From: Subtercola lobariae
Lineage (GTDB): Bacteria; Actinomycetota; Actinomycetes; Actinomycetales; Microbacteriaceae
Reading direction: 5' to 3'
Length of the DNA: 64,000 bases
NCBI RefSeq assembly: GCF_014640255.1
Contig: NZ_BMGP01000002.1
Coordinates: forward strand, 434,001-498,000
Part shown: positions 57,246 through 64,000 of the stretch, piece after piece
How positions within the stretch are numbered: the first letter of the stretch is position 1
Layout of the letters: every line of letters begins with the position of its first letter
Notes under the pieces: model-generated
The model's database searches: none
What the model was told of the DNA's origin: nothing
What the model saw: only the letters and a program-made list of their open reading frames with translations
Position numbers and translations under genes: made by a program

Positions 57246-57731
57246 ATGAGCCTCGGGATGATCTGGGCAGAGGCTCGCGGGGGCGTGATCGGCGACGGCG
57301 GCACCATCCCCTGGCGCCTGCCCGAAGACCTTGCACATTTCAAAGAAGTGACCCTCGGCCACACGGTCGCCATGGGCCGAAAAACGTGGGATTCGCTGCC
57401 CGAACGGTTTCGCCCCCTCCCTGGCCGCCGAAACCTCGTGCTGACCCGCGACCCCGGCTGGTCGAGCGCGGGCGCTGAAGTGGTTCACTCGCTGAGCGAT
57501 GCCCAGCGCACGATCGCTTCGGATGCTCAGCTCTGGGTGATCGGCGGCGGCGAGCTGTACCGGCAGTGCATGCCCCTAGCGACCATGCTCGAGGTGACCG
57601 AGCTCGACATGGGAGTGCGCGGCGATACCGTCGCTCCGGCGGTGGATGCGACCTGGAACCGCGTTACCGAGTCGCCCTGGCTCGAGTCTGCCACGGGCAT
57701 CCGGTACCGATTCGTGAGCTACGCGCGCTGA
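57246..57731 (+). CDS. folA: Dihydrofolate reductase
   Basis: 161 residues. MIWAEARGGVIGDGGTIPWRLPEDLAHFKEVTLG includes the active-site Trp, Pro and Asp; MGRKTWDSLP binds NADPH; VIGGGELY is the second nucleotide loop. Reduces dihydrofolate produced by ThyA. Operon with thyA. Confidence 0.98.
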   Translation: MSLGMIWAEARGGVIGDGGTIPWRLPEDLAHFKEVTLGHTVAMGRKTWDSLPERFRPLPGRRNLVLTRDPGWSSAGAEVVHSLSDAQRTIASDAQLWVIGGGELYRQCMPLATMLEVTELDMGVRGDTVAPAVDATWNRVTESPWLESATGIRYRFVSYAR

Positions 57732-57733
57732 CT

Positions 57734-57755
57734 CGGCTCGGCCGATTGCGAGCCG
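57734..57755. terminator. Hairpin after folA
   Basis: CGGCTCG (57734-57740) and CGAGCCG (57749-57755), 8-nt loop, between convergent genes. A smaller CCCTC-A-GAGGG palindrome follows. No T-run. Confidence 0.45.
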
Positions 57756-57759
57756 GCCC

Positions 57760-58131
57760 TCAGAGGGCAAGCGCGAGGCTCGTCAGCACCTGATTGATGG
57801 TGGGAACGCCCTCGGCACGAAAAACCTGCTCGCCCGCGGTGTTTTCGATGACCACCGTGGGGGTTGCGGTGATGTCGGCGCGCTCTGCGGCTTCAGGATG
57901 CACGGCCACATTCACCTCGGTGATGTCGACGTTGCTCACCAGTGCTGCCGCCTGGTCGATGACAGCGCGCGTCGCTGTGCACGCTCCGCAGAACGACGAC
58001 GAATAAAGATGCACCTGCATGTCAGGTACAGCAGCCGAGGCGGCGGCAATATTCCGCGCGGTCGCCGCTGCAGCTCGGAACTGCCGATGGCCGCGTATCG
58101 CCGCGTATCGCCGCCGCAGCGAGCGTGCCAT
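57760..58131 (-). CDS. Small thioredoxin-like protein
   Basis: 86-residue thioredoxin-fold core with FCGACTATR (CxxC), ITATPTVVIEN with the cis-Pro, and FRAEGVPTINQVL. Likely a cytoplasmic thiol-disulfide protein. The start is unclear. ATG 58131, used here, is 6 bp after the stop of the CitE-like gene and allows reinitiation, but adds 37 Arg/Ala-rich residues containing a 10-bp tandem duplication. ATG 58020 would start directly at the fold (MQVHLYSSSFCG), as in similar small proteins. Neither has a clear ribosome site. Confidence 0.82.
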   Translation of the reverse strand: MARSLRRRYAAIRGHRQFRAAAATARNIAAASAAVPDMQVHLYSSSFCGACTATRAVIDQAAALVSNVDITEVNVAVHPEAAERADITATPTVVIENTAGEQVFRAEGVPTINQVLTSLALAL

Positions 58132-58137
58132 CGACAG

Positions 58138-59010
58138 CTAGAGCGGGCGGATGCCGAAGGCCTGCGCGAGCTTGTCGATCTTCTGGGCGCGGCCGAGGCG
58201 CGGCAGGTCGCTGCCGTCGCGAATGACGCGGCCGCGCGACTCGAAGTCGTCGAGAAAGTCGCGCGCCCAGGTGGCGTCTGAGCGGGTGGGGCTGATGACC
58301 TCGTTGATGACGGGCAGCTGCTCGACGTCGAGGCAGAGCTTGCCGGTGAGACCGAGCGTCACCGCGAGAGCCGACTGCTCGCGCAACACGGGGTGGCTGC
58401 TGCCGACGGTCGGGCCGTCAATGGGGCCGGGCAGGCCGCCGATGCGACTCGCCACCACGAGACGCGAGCGCGGGTAGGCCATGGCGAGGTCATCGGCGCC
58501 GGTTCCGGTGTCGCGGCGGTAGTCGCCGCTGCCGAAGGCGAGGCGAAAGGCTCCGCGGGCTTCGGCGATGGAGCGCGCTTCTTCGATGCCGAGGGCCGAC
58601 TCGATCAGCGCGATGACGGGGGTGCGGCCACCGAGACGGTCGAAGGTCTCAGTGACGTGGGCGCCGAATTCGGTTTTGGCGAGCATGACGCCGCGGAGCC
58701 CGGGGAGGCCCTTCAGAGCATCCACATCGCCCGACCAGAACTCGGTGGAGTGGTCGTTGATGCGCACCCACGCCTCGCCGCCGTTCTGCAGCCAGGCCGC
58801 CACGTCGTCGCGTGCGGTGGGCTTCAGCGCGGGGTCGACCGCGTCTTCGATGTCGAGCACGATCTGGTCGGCTCGGGATGCCGCGGCCGCATCGAAGCTG
58901 TCGGGTCGGGTGGCCGCCACCAGCAACCACGAGCGGGCGATTTCTGCCGACACCGACGGGCCACTGAGTTGGAACGTGGGCGTGGCGGTGTCTTCGGGCG
59001 AATCGGTCAT
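58138..59010 (-). CDS. CitE/HpcH-type CoA ester lyase family protein
   Basis: 290 residues, TIM-barrel. SWLLVAATRPDSFD, DQIVLDIEDAVDP (metal-binding Glu/Asp), AWVRINDHST, GVMLAKTE and ALIESALGIEEA are the family blocks. Members include citrate lyase beta, malyl-CoA and citramalyl-CoA lyases; the true substrate is not clear. The strand order is hydrolase, this gene, thioredoxin-like gene. A large inverted repeat lies upstream (59094-59143). Confidence 0.9.
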   Translation of the reverse strand: MTDSPEDTATPTFQLSGPSVSAEIARSWLLVAATRPDSFDAAAASRADQIVLDIEDAVDPALKPTARDDVAAWLQNGGEAWVRINDHSTEFWSGDVDALKGLPGLRGVMLAKTEFGAHVTETFDRLGGRTPVIALIESALGIEEARSIAEARGAFRLAFGSGDYRRDTGTGADDLAMAYPRSRLVVASRIGGLPGPIDGPTVGSSHPVLREQSALAVTLGLTGKLCLDVEQLPVINEVISPTRSDATWARDFLDDFESRGRVIRDGSDLPRLGRAQKIDKLAQAFGIRPL

Positions 59011-59093
59011 CAGCGGCTTTCAGGTTTTCGGCGTTCAACATTCGACGTTCGATGTTTCGACCGCAATGCTATCGTCACAAACCCTGACGGTTG

Positions 59094-59143
59094 TTGTGCG
59101 AACGGGCACACGATATCTGCGCCGAACGTGTCACTTCGCACAA
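59094..59143. promoter_or_regulatory. Inverted repeat upstream of the CitE-like gene
   Basis: Perfect 9-bp arms TTGTGCGAA (59094-59102) and TTCGCACAA (59135-59143), with ACACG/CGTGT pairing inside, and a further CGTGCGAA at 59169. It may be an operator or an RNA hairpin. Confidence 0.5.
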
Positions 59144-59224
59144 GGGCGTGTCGCGGTGGGGTGGCACTCGTGCGAATCGATGCGCGCGTCGGCTCCGGCT
59201 GTCGGGTTCAGCCACGGGCGAGCC

Positions 59225-59992
59225 TCACGCGCTGAAAAACTCCCGCAACAGGGGCGCCACCGCAGCCGGGTCGACCGCGTGGTTCTGACCCGGTACTACG
59301 AGCGATTCGGCGTCGCCCACGACCGACACGATGCGGTCGGCGGCGGTGGTCGCCCACGAATCTGAGGTTCCGCCCGCGAGAGCGAGCACGGGCACGGTGA
59401 TGGGCTTCAGCCAATCGCTCGACGCCGAACCCGTGACGCAGAGCAGCTGATCGTAAGGGAGCGTGTGGGCGATGCCGAGCATCCCGGGCCAGAACGGTGC
59501 GTGTGATACCCATTCGATCTGTTCAGGCGGCATGCCCGTGGCGCTCATGAAGAGCTTGGCCGCGCCCTCGCGGTCGCCGGCGTCGATGAGTTTCTGCAGG
59601 GCATCCACTGTGTCGAGGGCCGGCGGGTGTTCGAACAGCACCGGCGGCTCGTAGACGGCGAGCTTCGCCATGGGCACCCCGCTCGCAGCGGCGTCGAGGC
59701 CGATGATGGCGCCTGATGAGTGCCCATAGACGAAGGCGTTCTCGCCGGTCGAGCGGATGACCGCGTAAAGGTCTTCGAGTTCGCGAGCTATCTCGTAGGG
59801 AGGTGTGTCGCCGCTGTCACCGCGGCCGCGCCGGTCGTACTCGTACACGGTGAAGTGATCGGCGAGCAGGGCAGAGAGGTCTTTGCTCGACTGGCGGGTA
59901 TTGAAGGCTCCGGTCACGAGAACGAGGGCAGGGCCTTCGCCGGTGCGGTCTACTTCGAGCGTCGTTTTGTCGGTTGATGTCACCTGATACAT
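59225..59992 (-). CDS. Alpha/beta hydrolase
   Basis: 255 residues. ALVLVTGAFNTRQSS, YEYDRRGRGDSGDTPPY, the nucleophile elbow VYGHSSGAIIGL and the C-terminal VPGQNHAVDP with the catalytic His are clear. Substrate unknown. ATG 59992 is leadered (GGCGGATGAACG before it). It is divergent from the LolA-like gene. Confidence 0.9.
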   Translation of the reverse strand: MYQVTSTDKTTLEVDRTGEGPALVLVTGAFNTRQSSKDLSALLADHFTVYEYDRRGRGDSGDTPPYEIARELEDLYAVIRSTGENAFVYGHSSGAIIGLDAAASGVPMAKLAVYEPPVLFEHPPALDTVDALQKLIDAGDREGAAKLFMSATGMPPEQIEWVSHAPFWPGMLGIAHTLPYDQLLCVTGSASSDWLKPITVPVLALAGGTSDSWATTAADRIVSVVGDAESLVVPGQNHAVDPAAVAPLLREFFSA

Positions 59993-60126
59993 CGTTCATC
60001 CGCCTGTCTGGGTCGAAATGTAGACACCGTACACCGGCATGAGAATACTAAGCAAACCATCGGAAAGCGGGAGTACCGTAAAACGAGTTCGGGTCTGACC
60101 GAGCGCGGCAGTGGAGGTTCACGAAA

Positions 60127-61395
60127 GTGACGGCTAACAGCGGGTCTTCGAACAACGCGGCATCTGGCAGCGCGGCTTCTGGCAAGGCGGCTTCTGGCAG
60201 GTGGAAGCGGTGGGTTCCCGCCGCAGTCATTCCGGTGGTTATCGCGGGCGCCGCGATCGCCGTTCCGCTTTCGGCGAATGCGACCAGCAGCCTGCCGACG
60301 AAGACCCCGCAAGAAGTGCTCGAGCTGATCGGCAACAGCAGCGTCACCGCGTTCTCTGGCACAGTCGAGCAGACCGCGAACCTCGGGCTGCCCGAACTCC
60401 CGGCCGGAGTGTCGTCGAGTTCGCTCGGCGGCGGTTCGGCTACCTCCGGCCCGAGTAGCTCTACCCCTGACCCGGCCGGTTCGTCGGGTGCACCTGGGGC
60501 ATCGGCATCCACAGGCTCAGACAGCTCGGCAGCGACCGTCTCGTCGGCTCTCGAAATGCTCACCGGCACTCACACTGCGCGCGTGTATGTCGGCGGCCCG
60601 ACCAGCCAGCGCGTTCAGGTTCTCGATCAGCTCGCCGAGACTGACGTCGTGCGAAACGGCAGCGATGTATGGGTCTACGACTCGAGCAAGCAGACTGCTG
60701 AGCACACGACTCTTCCGGCGAAGTCGGCCACTCCCGGTACGGGCGAGGCCGGTGCGCCCGACGCCACCGTGCAGTCACCCGCCGAGCTGGCGCAGACGTT
60801 GCTCGCCGACGTCGACCCGACGACGAACGTTTCTGTCGGTGGTGACGTCACCGTCGCCGGCCGCTCGGCCTACGACCTCATTCTGACTCCGCAGGCCACC
60901 GACACTCTGGTCGGTTCGGTCTCGATCGCCGTCGATTCGGCAACCGGGCTGCCCCTGCAGGTGAATGTCACGGCGCGCGGCGCCGCAGCTACCGCCTTCA
61001 CCACGGGCTTCACCTCGCTCAGCCTCGACACGCCCTCGAGCGACCTCTTCACCTTCACTCCCCCGGCCGGAACGACGGTCACCGAGAAGGCCGCGCCGAC
61101 CGCACCTGCCGCTCCGGGCGCAGGGCAGGCCGCGCCTGGGTCGGCTCCGAGCGATGCTCAGAAGCCCATTGTCACCGGCACCGGGTGGGATGCGATCGTC
61201 GAACTTCCGGCCGGCGCCGACTCCGCCTCACTGACCAGCAATCCGCTGCTCGCCGAGCTCACCAGCCCCGTCACCGGCGGCCACCTGCTCACCACGACGC
61301 TGGTGAACGTGCTCGTGACTGACGACGGCCGAGTCTTCGCCGGCTCGGTCTCGGCCGACCAGCTGCAGGCCGCGGCGGCTGCCGCCGCGAAGTGA
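60127..61395 (+). CDS. LolA-like membrane-anchored extracytoplasmic protein
   Basis: 422 residues. A basic segment then one hydrophobic helix (WVPAAVIPVVIAGAAIAVPL, about residues 33-52) place the rest outside. The outer part has the LolA/RseB-like beta-fold: TPQEVLELIGNSSVTAFSGTVEQTANLG, DVWVYDSSKQTAEHTTLP, GRSAYDLILTPQATDTLVGSVSIAVDSATGLPLQV. Ser/Gly/Pro-rich linkers are found near residues 95-140 and 325-350. It may carry lipids or sense the envelope. It precedes an ABC ATPase/permease pair by 78 bp and is probably in the same operon. Confidence 0.88.
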   Translation: MTANSGSSNNAASGSAASGKAASGRWKRWVPAAVIPVVIAGAAIAVPLSANATSSLPTKTPQEVLELIGNSSVTAFSGTVEQTANLGLPELPAGVSSSSLGGGSATSGPSSSTPDPAGSSGAPGASASTGSDSSAATVSSALEMLTGTHTARVYVGGPTSQRVQVLDQLAETDVVRNGSDVWVYDSSKQTAEHTTLPAKSATPGTGEAGAPDATVQSPAELAQTLLADVDPTTNVSVGGDVTVAGRSAYDLILTPQATDTLVGSVSIAVDSATGLPLQVNVTARGAAATAFTTGFTSLSLDTPSSDLFTFTPPAGTTVTEKAAPTAPAAPGAGQAAPGSAPSDAQKPIVTGTGWDAIVELPAGADSASLTSNPLLAELTSPVTGGHLLTTTLVNVLVTDDGRVFAGSVSADQLQAAAAAAAK

Positions 61396-61473
61396 TCGGT
61401 CACCCGCTCGTCGCGGTGGCGTTCGTACCAGGCCACGCCCGCCAGGTTCGGCGCCACCGCGTGAGCAGCGCGC

Positions 61474-62439
61474 ATGACTGACGCAGCCACGACCCAGCTG
61501 GCCATCGAGACCCACGGACTCACGAAGATGTTTGGCAAGCAGACCGCGGTGAACGGCATCGATCTCGCGGTGCCGCGCGGCTCGGTGTTCGGCTTCTTGG
61601 GGCCCAATGGCTCGGGCAAAACCACGACCATCCGGGTGCTGCTCGGTCTCGCGAGCGCCACCAGCGGCGACGTCAGCGTTCTCGGCCAGCCGCTGCCCGG
61701 CCGCCTGCCGCAGGTGCTGCCGCATGTCGGCGCGCTCATCGAAGGCCCCGGCTTCTACCCGTTTCTCTCGGGCACAGCCAACCTGATGCGCCTCGACACC
61801 GCCGACCGCTTCGTCACTGGCGCGACCCGTCGCAAGCGGGTCGAACAGGCGCTCGAGCGCGTGGGGCTCACGCACGCGGCCGCCAAGAAGGTGAAGGCGT
61901 ACTCGCTGGGCATGAAGCAGCGGCTCGGCATCGCGAACGCTCTGCTCACCCCGCGCGACCTGATCGTGCTCGACGAACCCACGAACGGGCTCGATCCGCA
62001 GGGTACGCGCGAGGTGCGCAACCTTGTTCGTTCGCTCACCGCCGAGGGCACCACCGTTTTCGTTTCGAGTCATCTGCTGGCCGAAATCGAGCAGATGTGC
62101 ACCCATGCGGCGGTCATGCGCGCCGGCAGCCTCGTGGCGCAAGGCAGCCTCGACGACCTGCGACGAGCCGGCCAGACCCGCGTGCGGGTTCTCACCCGTG
62201 ACGACCTCGCCGCCGAGAACGTGCTGCGGTCGATCGGCTTGATGCCCGACCACCGTGAGAGCGCGGGCGACGGGGTGGTGGCGTTGACTGCTCCGCTTCC
62301 GGATGATCGGCAGCCCGACGCCATTGTTGCGGCACTCGTGGCCGGAGGGGTTCGCGTGCGCGGGTTCTCGGTCGAAGGTTCGACCCTCGAAGACCTCTTC
62401 GTGGCGCTCACGGGGGAAGGGTTCGACGTTGTCCAGTGA
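61474..62439 (+). CDS. ABC transporter ATP-binding protein
   Basis: 321 residues. Walker A GPNGSGKTT, signature YSLGMKQRLGIA, Walker B LIVLDEPTNGLDPQG and HLLAEIEQ switch region are all present; the C-terminal ~80 residues are a DUF4162-like domain. This is the CcmA/BcrA-type ATPase of export systems. It overlaps the permease gene by 11 nt. Confidence 0.95.
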   Translation: MTDAATTQLAIETHGLTKMFGKQTAVNGIDLAVPRGSVFGFLGPNGSGKTTTIRVLLGLASATSGDVSVLGQPLPGRLPQVLPHVGALIEGPGFYPFLSGTANLMRLDTADRFVTGATRRKRVEQALERVGLTHAAAKKVKAYSLGMKQRLGIANALLTPRDLIVLDEPTNGLDPQGTREVRNLVRSLTAEGTTVFVSSHLLAEIEQMCTHAAVMRAGSLVAQGSLDDLRRAGQTRVRVLTRDDLAAENVLRSIGLMPDHRESAGDGVVALTAPLPDDRQPDAIVAALVAGGVRVRGFSVEGSTLEDLFVALTGEGFDVVQ

Positions 62440-63355
62440 GGTCATGGGCGCCGCGCCAGACGAGGGTGAGAGCACCCCGAGCGCATCGCCCGCCCGCGAA
62501 GGCTCCGCGGCCTCGACGGGAACGCGAACCACACCCAGCGCGGGGTGGGCGCTGCTGGGGTCGGAGATCTCTGTGCTCTTTCGGCGACGGCGCACGTGGG
62601 TGATGTTGATCGCTCTCGCCGCCATCCCGATTCTCATTGCGGTCGCGGTGCGCATATCGTCAGCCGGGTCGACGCCGGGGCGTGGGCCGGCGTTCTTGGG
62701 GCAGATCACCAATAACGGGCTGTTCGTGGGGCTGGTGGCGCTAATCATCTGCGTGCCGCTATTCTTGCCGCTGACCGTGGGGGTTGTCGCGGGCGACACA
62801 ATTGCCGGCGAGGCGAGTTCGGGAACGCTGCGCTACCTGCTGGTGGCGCCGGTGGGTCGGGGGCGGCTGCTGCTGGTGAAATTCGTTGCGGCGGCGACGT
62901 TCTGTGTGGCGGCGACGCTGGTGATCGTCATCGCGGGGGCTGCGATCGGGGCCGCGCTCTTCCCAGTGGGGCCGGTGACGCTGCTCTCGGGCGACACTGT
63001 GAGCCTCGGCGAGGCCGGCGTGCGGGCGCTGCTGATTGCCGCTTACGTGACCCTGTCGCTGCTCGGGCTCACCGCCATCGGGCTGTTCATCTCGACGCTG
63101 ACCGATATTCCGGTGGGGGCCATGGCGGCGACAGTGGTGTTCGCGATCATCTCGCAGGTGCTCGACTCGCTGCCGCAGCTCGACTGGCTGCACCCCTGGC
63201 TGTTCACGCACTACTGGCTGAACTTCGCCGACCTGTTGCGGCAGCCCATCGACTGGTCGTCGTTCGGTTCGAACGCGCTGCTGCAACTGGCGTACATCGC
63301 CGTCTTCGGCGCGCTGGCCTACGGCCGCTTCAGCACGAAAGACGTTCTGTCGTAA
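62429..63355 (+). CDS. ABC-2-type transporter permease
   Basis: 308 residues with six membrane helices (RTWVMLIALAAIPILIAVAV first), and GDTIAGEASSGTLRYLLVAPVGRGRLLLVK, typical of ABC-2/BcrB permeases. TTG at 62429 is chosen because GGGGGAAGGG lies seven nt upstream; an ATG at 62444 is the alternative. The cytoplasmic N-terminus is Ser/Thr/Ala-rich. Partner of the preceding ATPase; substrate unknown. Confidence 0.92.
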   Translation: MSSEVMGAAPDEGESTPSASPAREGSAASTGTRTTPSAGWALLGSEISVLFRRRRTWVMLIALAAIPILIAVAVRISSAGSTPGRGPAFLGQITNNGLFVGLVALIICVPLFLPLTVGVVAGDTIAGEASSGTLRYLLVAPVGRGRLLLVKFVAAATFCVAATLVIVIAGAAIGAALFPVGPVTLLSGDTVSLGEAGVRALLIAAYVTLSLLGLTAIGLFISTLTDIPVGAMAATVVFAIISQVLDSLPQLDWLHPWLFTHYWLNFADLLRQPIDWSSFGSNALLQLAYIAVFGALAYGRFSTKDVLS

Positions 63356-63372
63356 CTGCTCGCGTCGTCGGC

Positions 63373-63418
63373 ATCACAGACACGAAGGCTGCCCGATCAC
63401 AGACACGAAGTGTGCCCA
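63373..63418. repeat. Two 23-bp tandem units
   Basis: ATCACAGACACGAAG followed by GGCTGCCCG or TGTGCCCA, repeated directly at 63373 and 63396. They overlap the end of the small minus-strand frame. Confidence 0.75.
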
Positions 63419-63570
63419 TGAGGCTGGTGGCACCAGTCTTCGGTTTCAGGTGAGGCGGGCTGATCGGCGCCAGTGGAAGCAGCTGCGGTTAGTTGTTCAG
63501 TTCTCGCGATCGCCGCGTTGATCTGACTCGTCAGATCGTCTCCATTCGGAGTTTCTTCGTTCGATTTCAC
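63397..63570 (-). CDS. Candidate 57-residue leaderless small protein
   Basis: GTG at 63570 has TATACT (63577-63582, minus strand) exactly six nt upstream, the same spacing as the other leaderless genes here. The frame codes for an acidic, Thr/Ala-rich N-terminus, a likely helix (LTSQINAAIARTEQLTAAA) and a Cys/His-containing end (WCHQPHGHTSC). No family is recognised. It could be the first part of a longer gene that has been cut short by the tandem repeat. Upstream lies ATTAT-GACAA-ATAAT, a possible operator. Confidence 0.45.
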   Translation of the reverse strand: MKSNEETPNGDDLTSQINAAIARTEQLTAAASTGADQPASPETEDWCHQPHGHTSCL

Positions 63571-63600
63571 ATCTTCAGTATACTCGATTATTTGTCATAA

Positions 63601-64000
63601 TCAGATCTGGTCGAGGGGCACCGCGGGGTCGGCCAGGCGAGCGAGATCGACCACGTTCGCACGGCGGATGATGCCCTGCACCGCGTCGTTCACATCCCAC
63701 ACGTTCACGTTCATGCCCGCGACCACGCGGCCGCCGTGAACCCAGAAGGCGATGAACTCGCGGGCCGCAACGTCGCCCCGAAACACGACGGTGGCATCGT
63801 GCGTGAGCGGTGCGTAGCCCGAGTACTCCATGCCGAGGTCGAACTGGTCGCTGTAGAAGTACGGAATCTCGTCATACGACACCGTTTTGCCGAGCATCGA
63901 CTTCGCGGCCGCCGGGCCCTGGTTCAGCGCGTTCGCCCAGTGCTCGCTGCGCAGGCGCTGCTTCAGCACCGGGTGGTAAGCGTTCGCCACGTCACCCGCC
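63601..64000 (-). CDS. FAD-dependent oxidoreductase (ferredoxin reductase-like), C-terminal part
   Basis: The visible 133 codons are the end of a FAD/NAD(P) reductase of the rubredoxin/putidaredoxin reductase type; the gene begins outside the window. AGDVANAYHPVL is the GD motif that binds the FAD ribityl chain, and RSEHWANALNQGPAAAKSMLG and VVFRGDVAAREFIAFWVHGGRVVAGMNVN belong to the C-terminal dimer domain. It probably passes electrons from NAD(P)H to a ferredoxin-like partner or acts as a disulfide/NADH oxidoreductase. The small frame at 63397 lies downstream of it on the same strand. Confidence 0.92.
   Translation of the reverse strand, partial: AGDVANAYHPVLKQRLRSEHWANALNQGPAAAKSMLGKTVSYDEIPYFYSDQFDLGMEYSGYAPLTHDATVVFRGDVAAREFIAFWVHGGRVVAGMNVNVWDVNDAVQGIIRRANVVDLARLADPAVPLDQI

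Overview
This 64 kb window is a GC-rich chromosomal stretch from an actinobacterium, most likely a member of the Microbacteriaceae (Micrococcales). The support is the RpoB amino-terminus with a TTG start, the lhr-nei2 gene pair, CebR-type cellobiose regulation, DUF5997, COG4705, DUF4916 and FBP zinc-finger genes, and a large number of leaderless-type promoters. I see no rRNA, tRNA, CRISPR array, prophage or intact insertion sequence.

Layout. 1-2062: the 5' part of rpoB on the minus strand, cut by the window edge. 2063-2872: leader plus a decayed gene remnant. 2873-11677: housekeeping and small genes (spermidine-synthase-like methyltransferase, TPR protein, SprT-like metalloprotease, DUF427, ComB-like, SRPBCC plus DUF1684 pair, DEAD-box helicase with a long leader, nucleoside hydrolase, DUF4916 NUDIX). 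11788-17836: lhr-nei2 DNA repair operon. 17939-28445: CsoR/RcnR-type regulator with its operator, esterase, YbaK, a DUF4440 fragment, two acetyltransferases, 8-oxoguanine-deaminase-like amidohydrolase, GH13 amylase with quinone oxidoreductase, a LysR-type effector-domain protein opposite DUF5997, nitroreductase. 28535-29839: ferritin-like/VIT1 metal transporter.

29924-40808 is a glycan-utilisation locus on the minus strand: solute-binding lipoprotein, two permeases, GH28, GH2 beta-mannosidase, LacI regulator and, after a spacer with two 62-bp palindromic repeats and a G-rich tract, a GH5-type hydrolase. A LacI-type half-conserved operator (TGAACCG.TT) lies in front of both the first gene and the GH5 gene. 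42144-42811 is a VapBC-type toxin-antitoxin pair. 42849-45973 is malY/patB coupled to an NhaA antiporter fused to a DsbA-like domain. 46063-51979 is a complete cebEFG-bglC-cebR cellobiose operon with two CebR boxes in its leader and a strong terminator. Neither sugar ABC operon has its own ATPase.

52004-64000: PadR regulator with its operator, COG4705 membrane protein divergent from a TetR regulator, glutathione peroxidase and EthD protein, a nucleotide-sugar-epimerase-like protein divergent from thyA-folA, a thioredoxin-like protein, CitE-like lyase, alpha/beta hydrolase, a LolA-like anchored protein followed by an ABC exporter pair, a 57-codon leaderless ORF and the C-terminal part of a FAD-dependent oxidoreductase.

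The most general signals are: a TANNNT hexamer placed 6-7 nt before the start codon of at least fifteen first-in-unit genes (leaderless mRNAs); a 62-bp dispersed palindrome present three times; degenerate tandem duplications sitting on several stop codons; low-complexity Gly/Ala/Ser insertions inside many otherwise conserved enzymes; and two genes (lhr and the TPR gene) whose conserved N-termini have no ordinary start codon.
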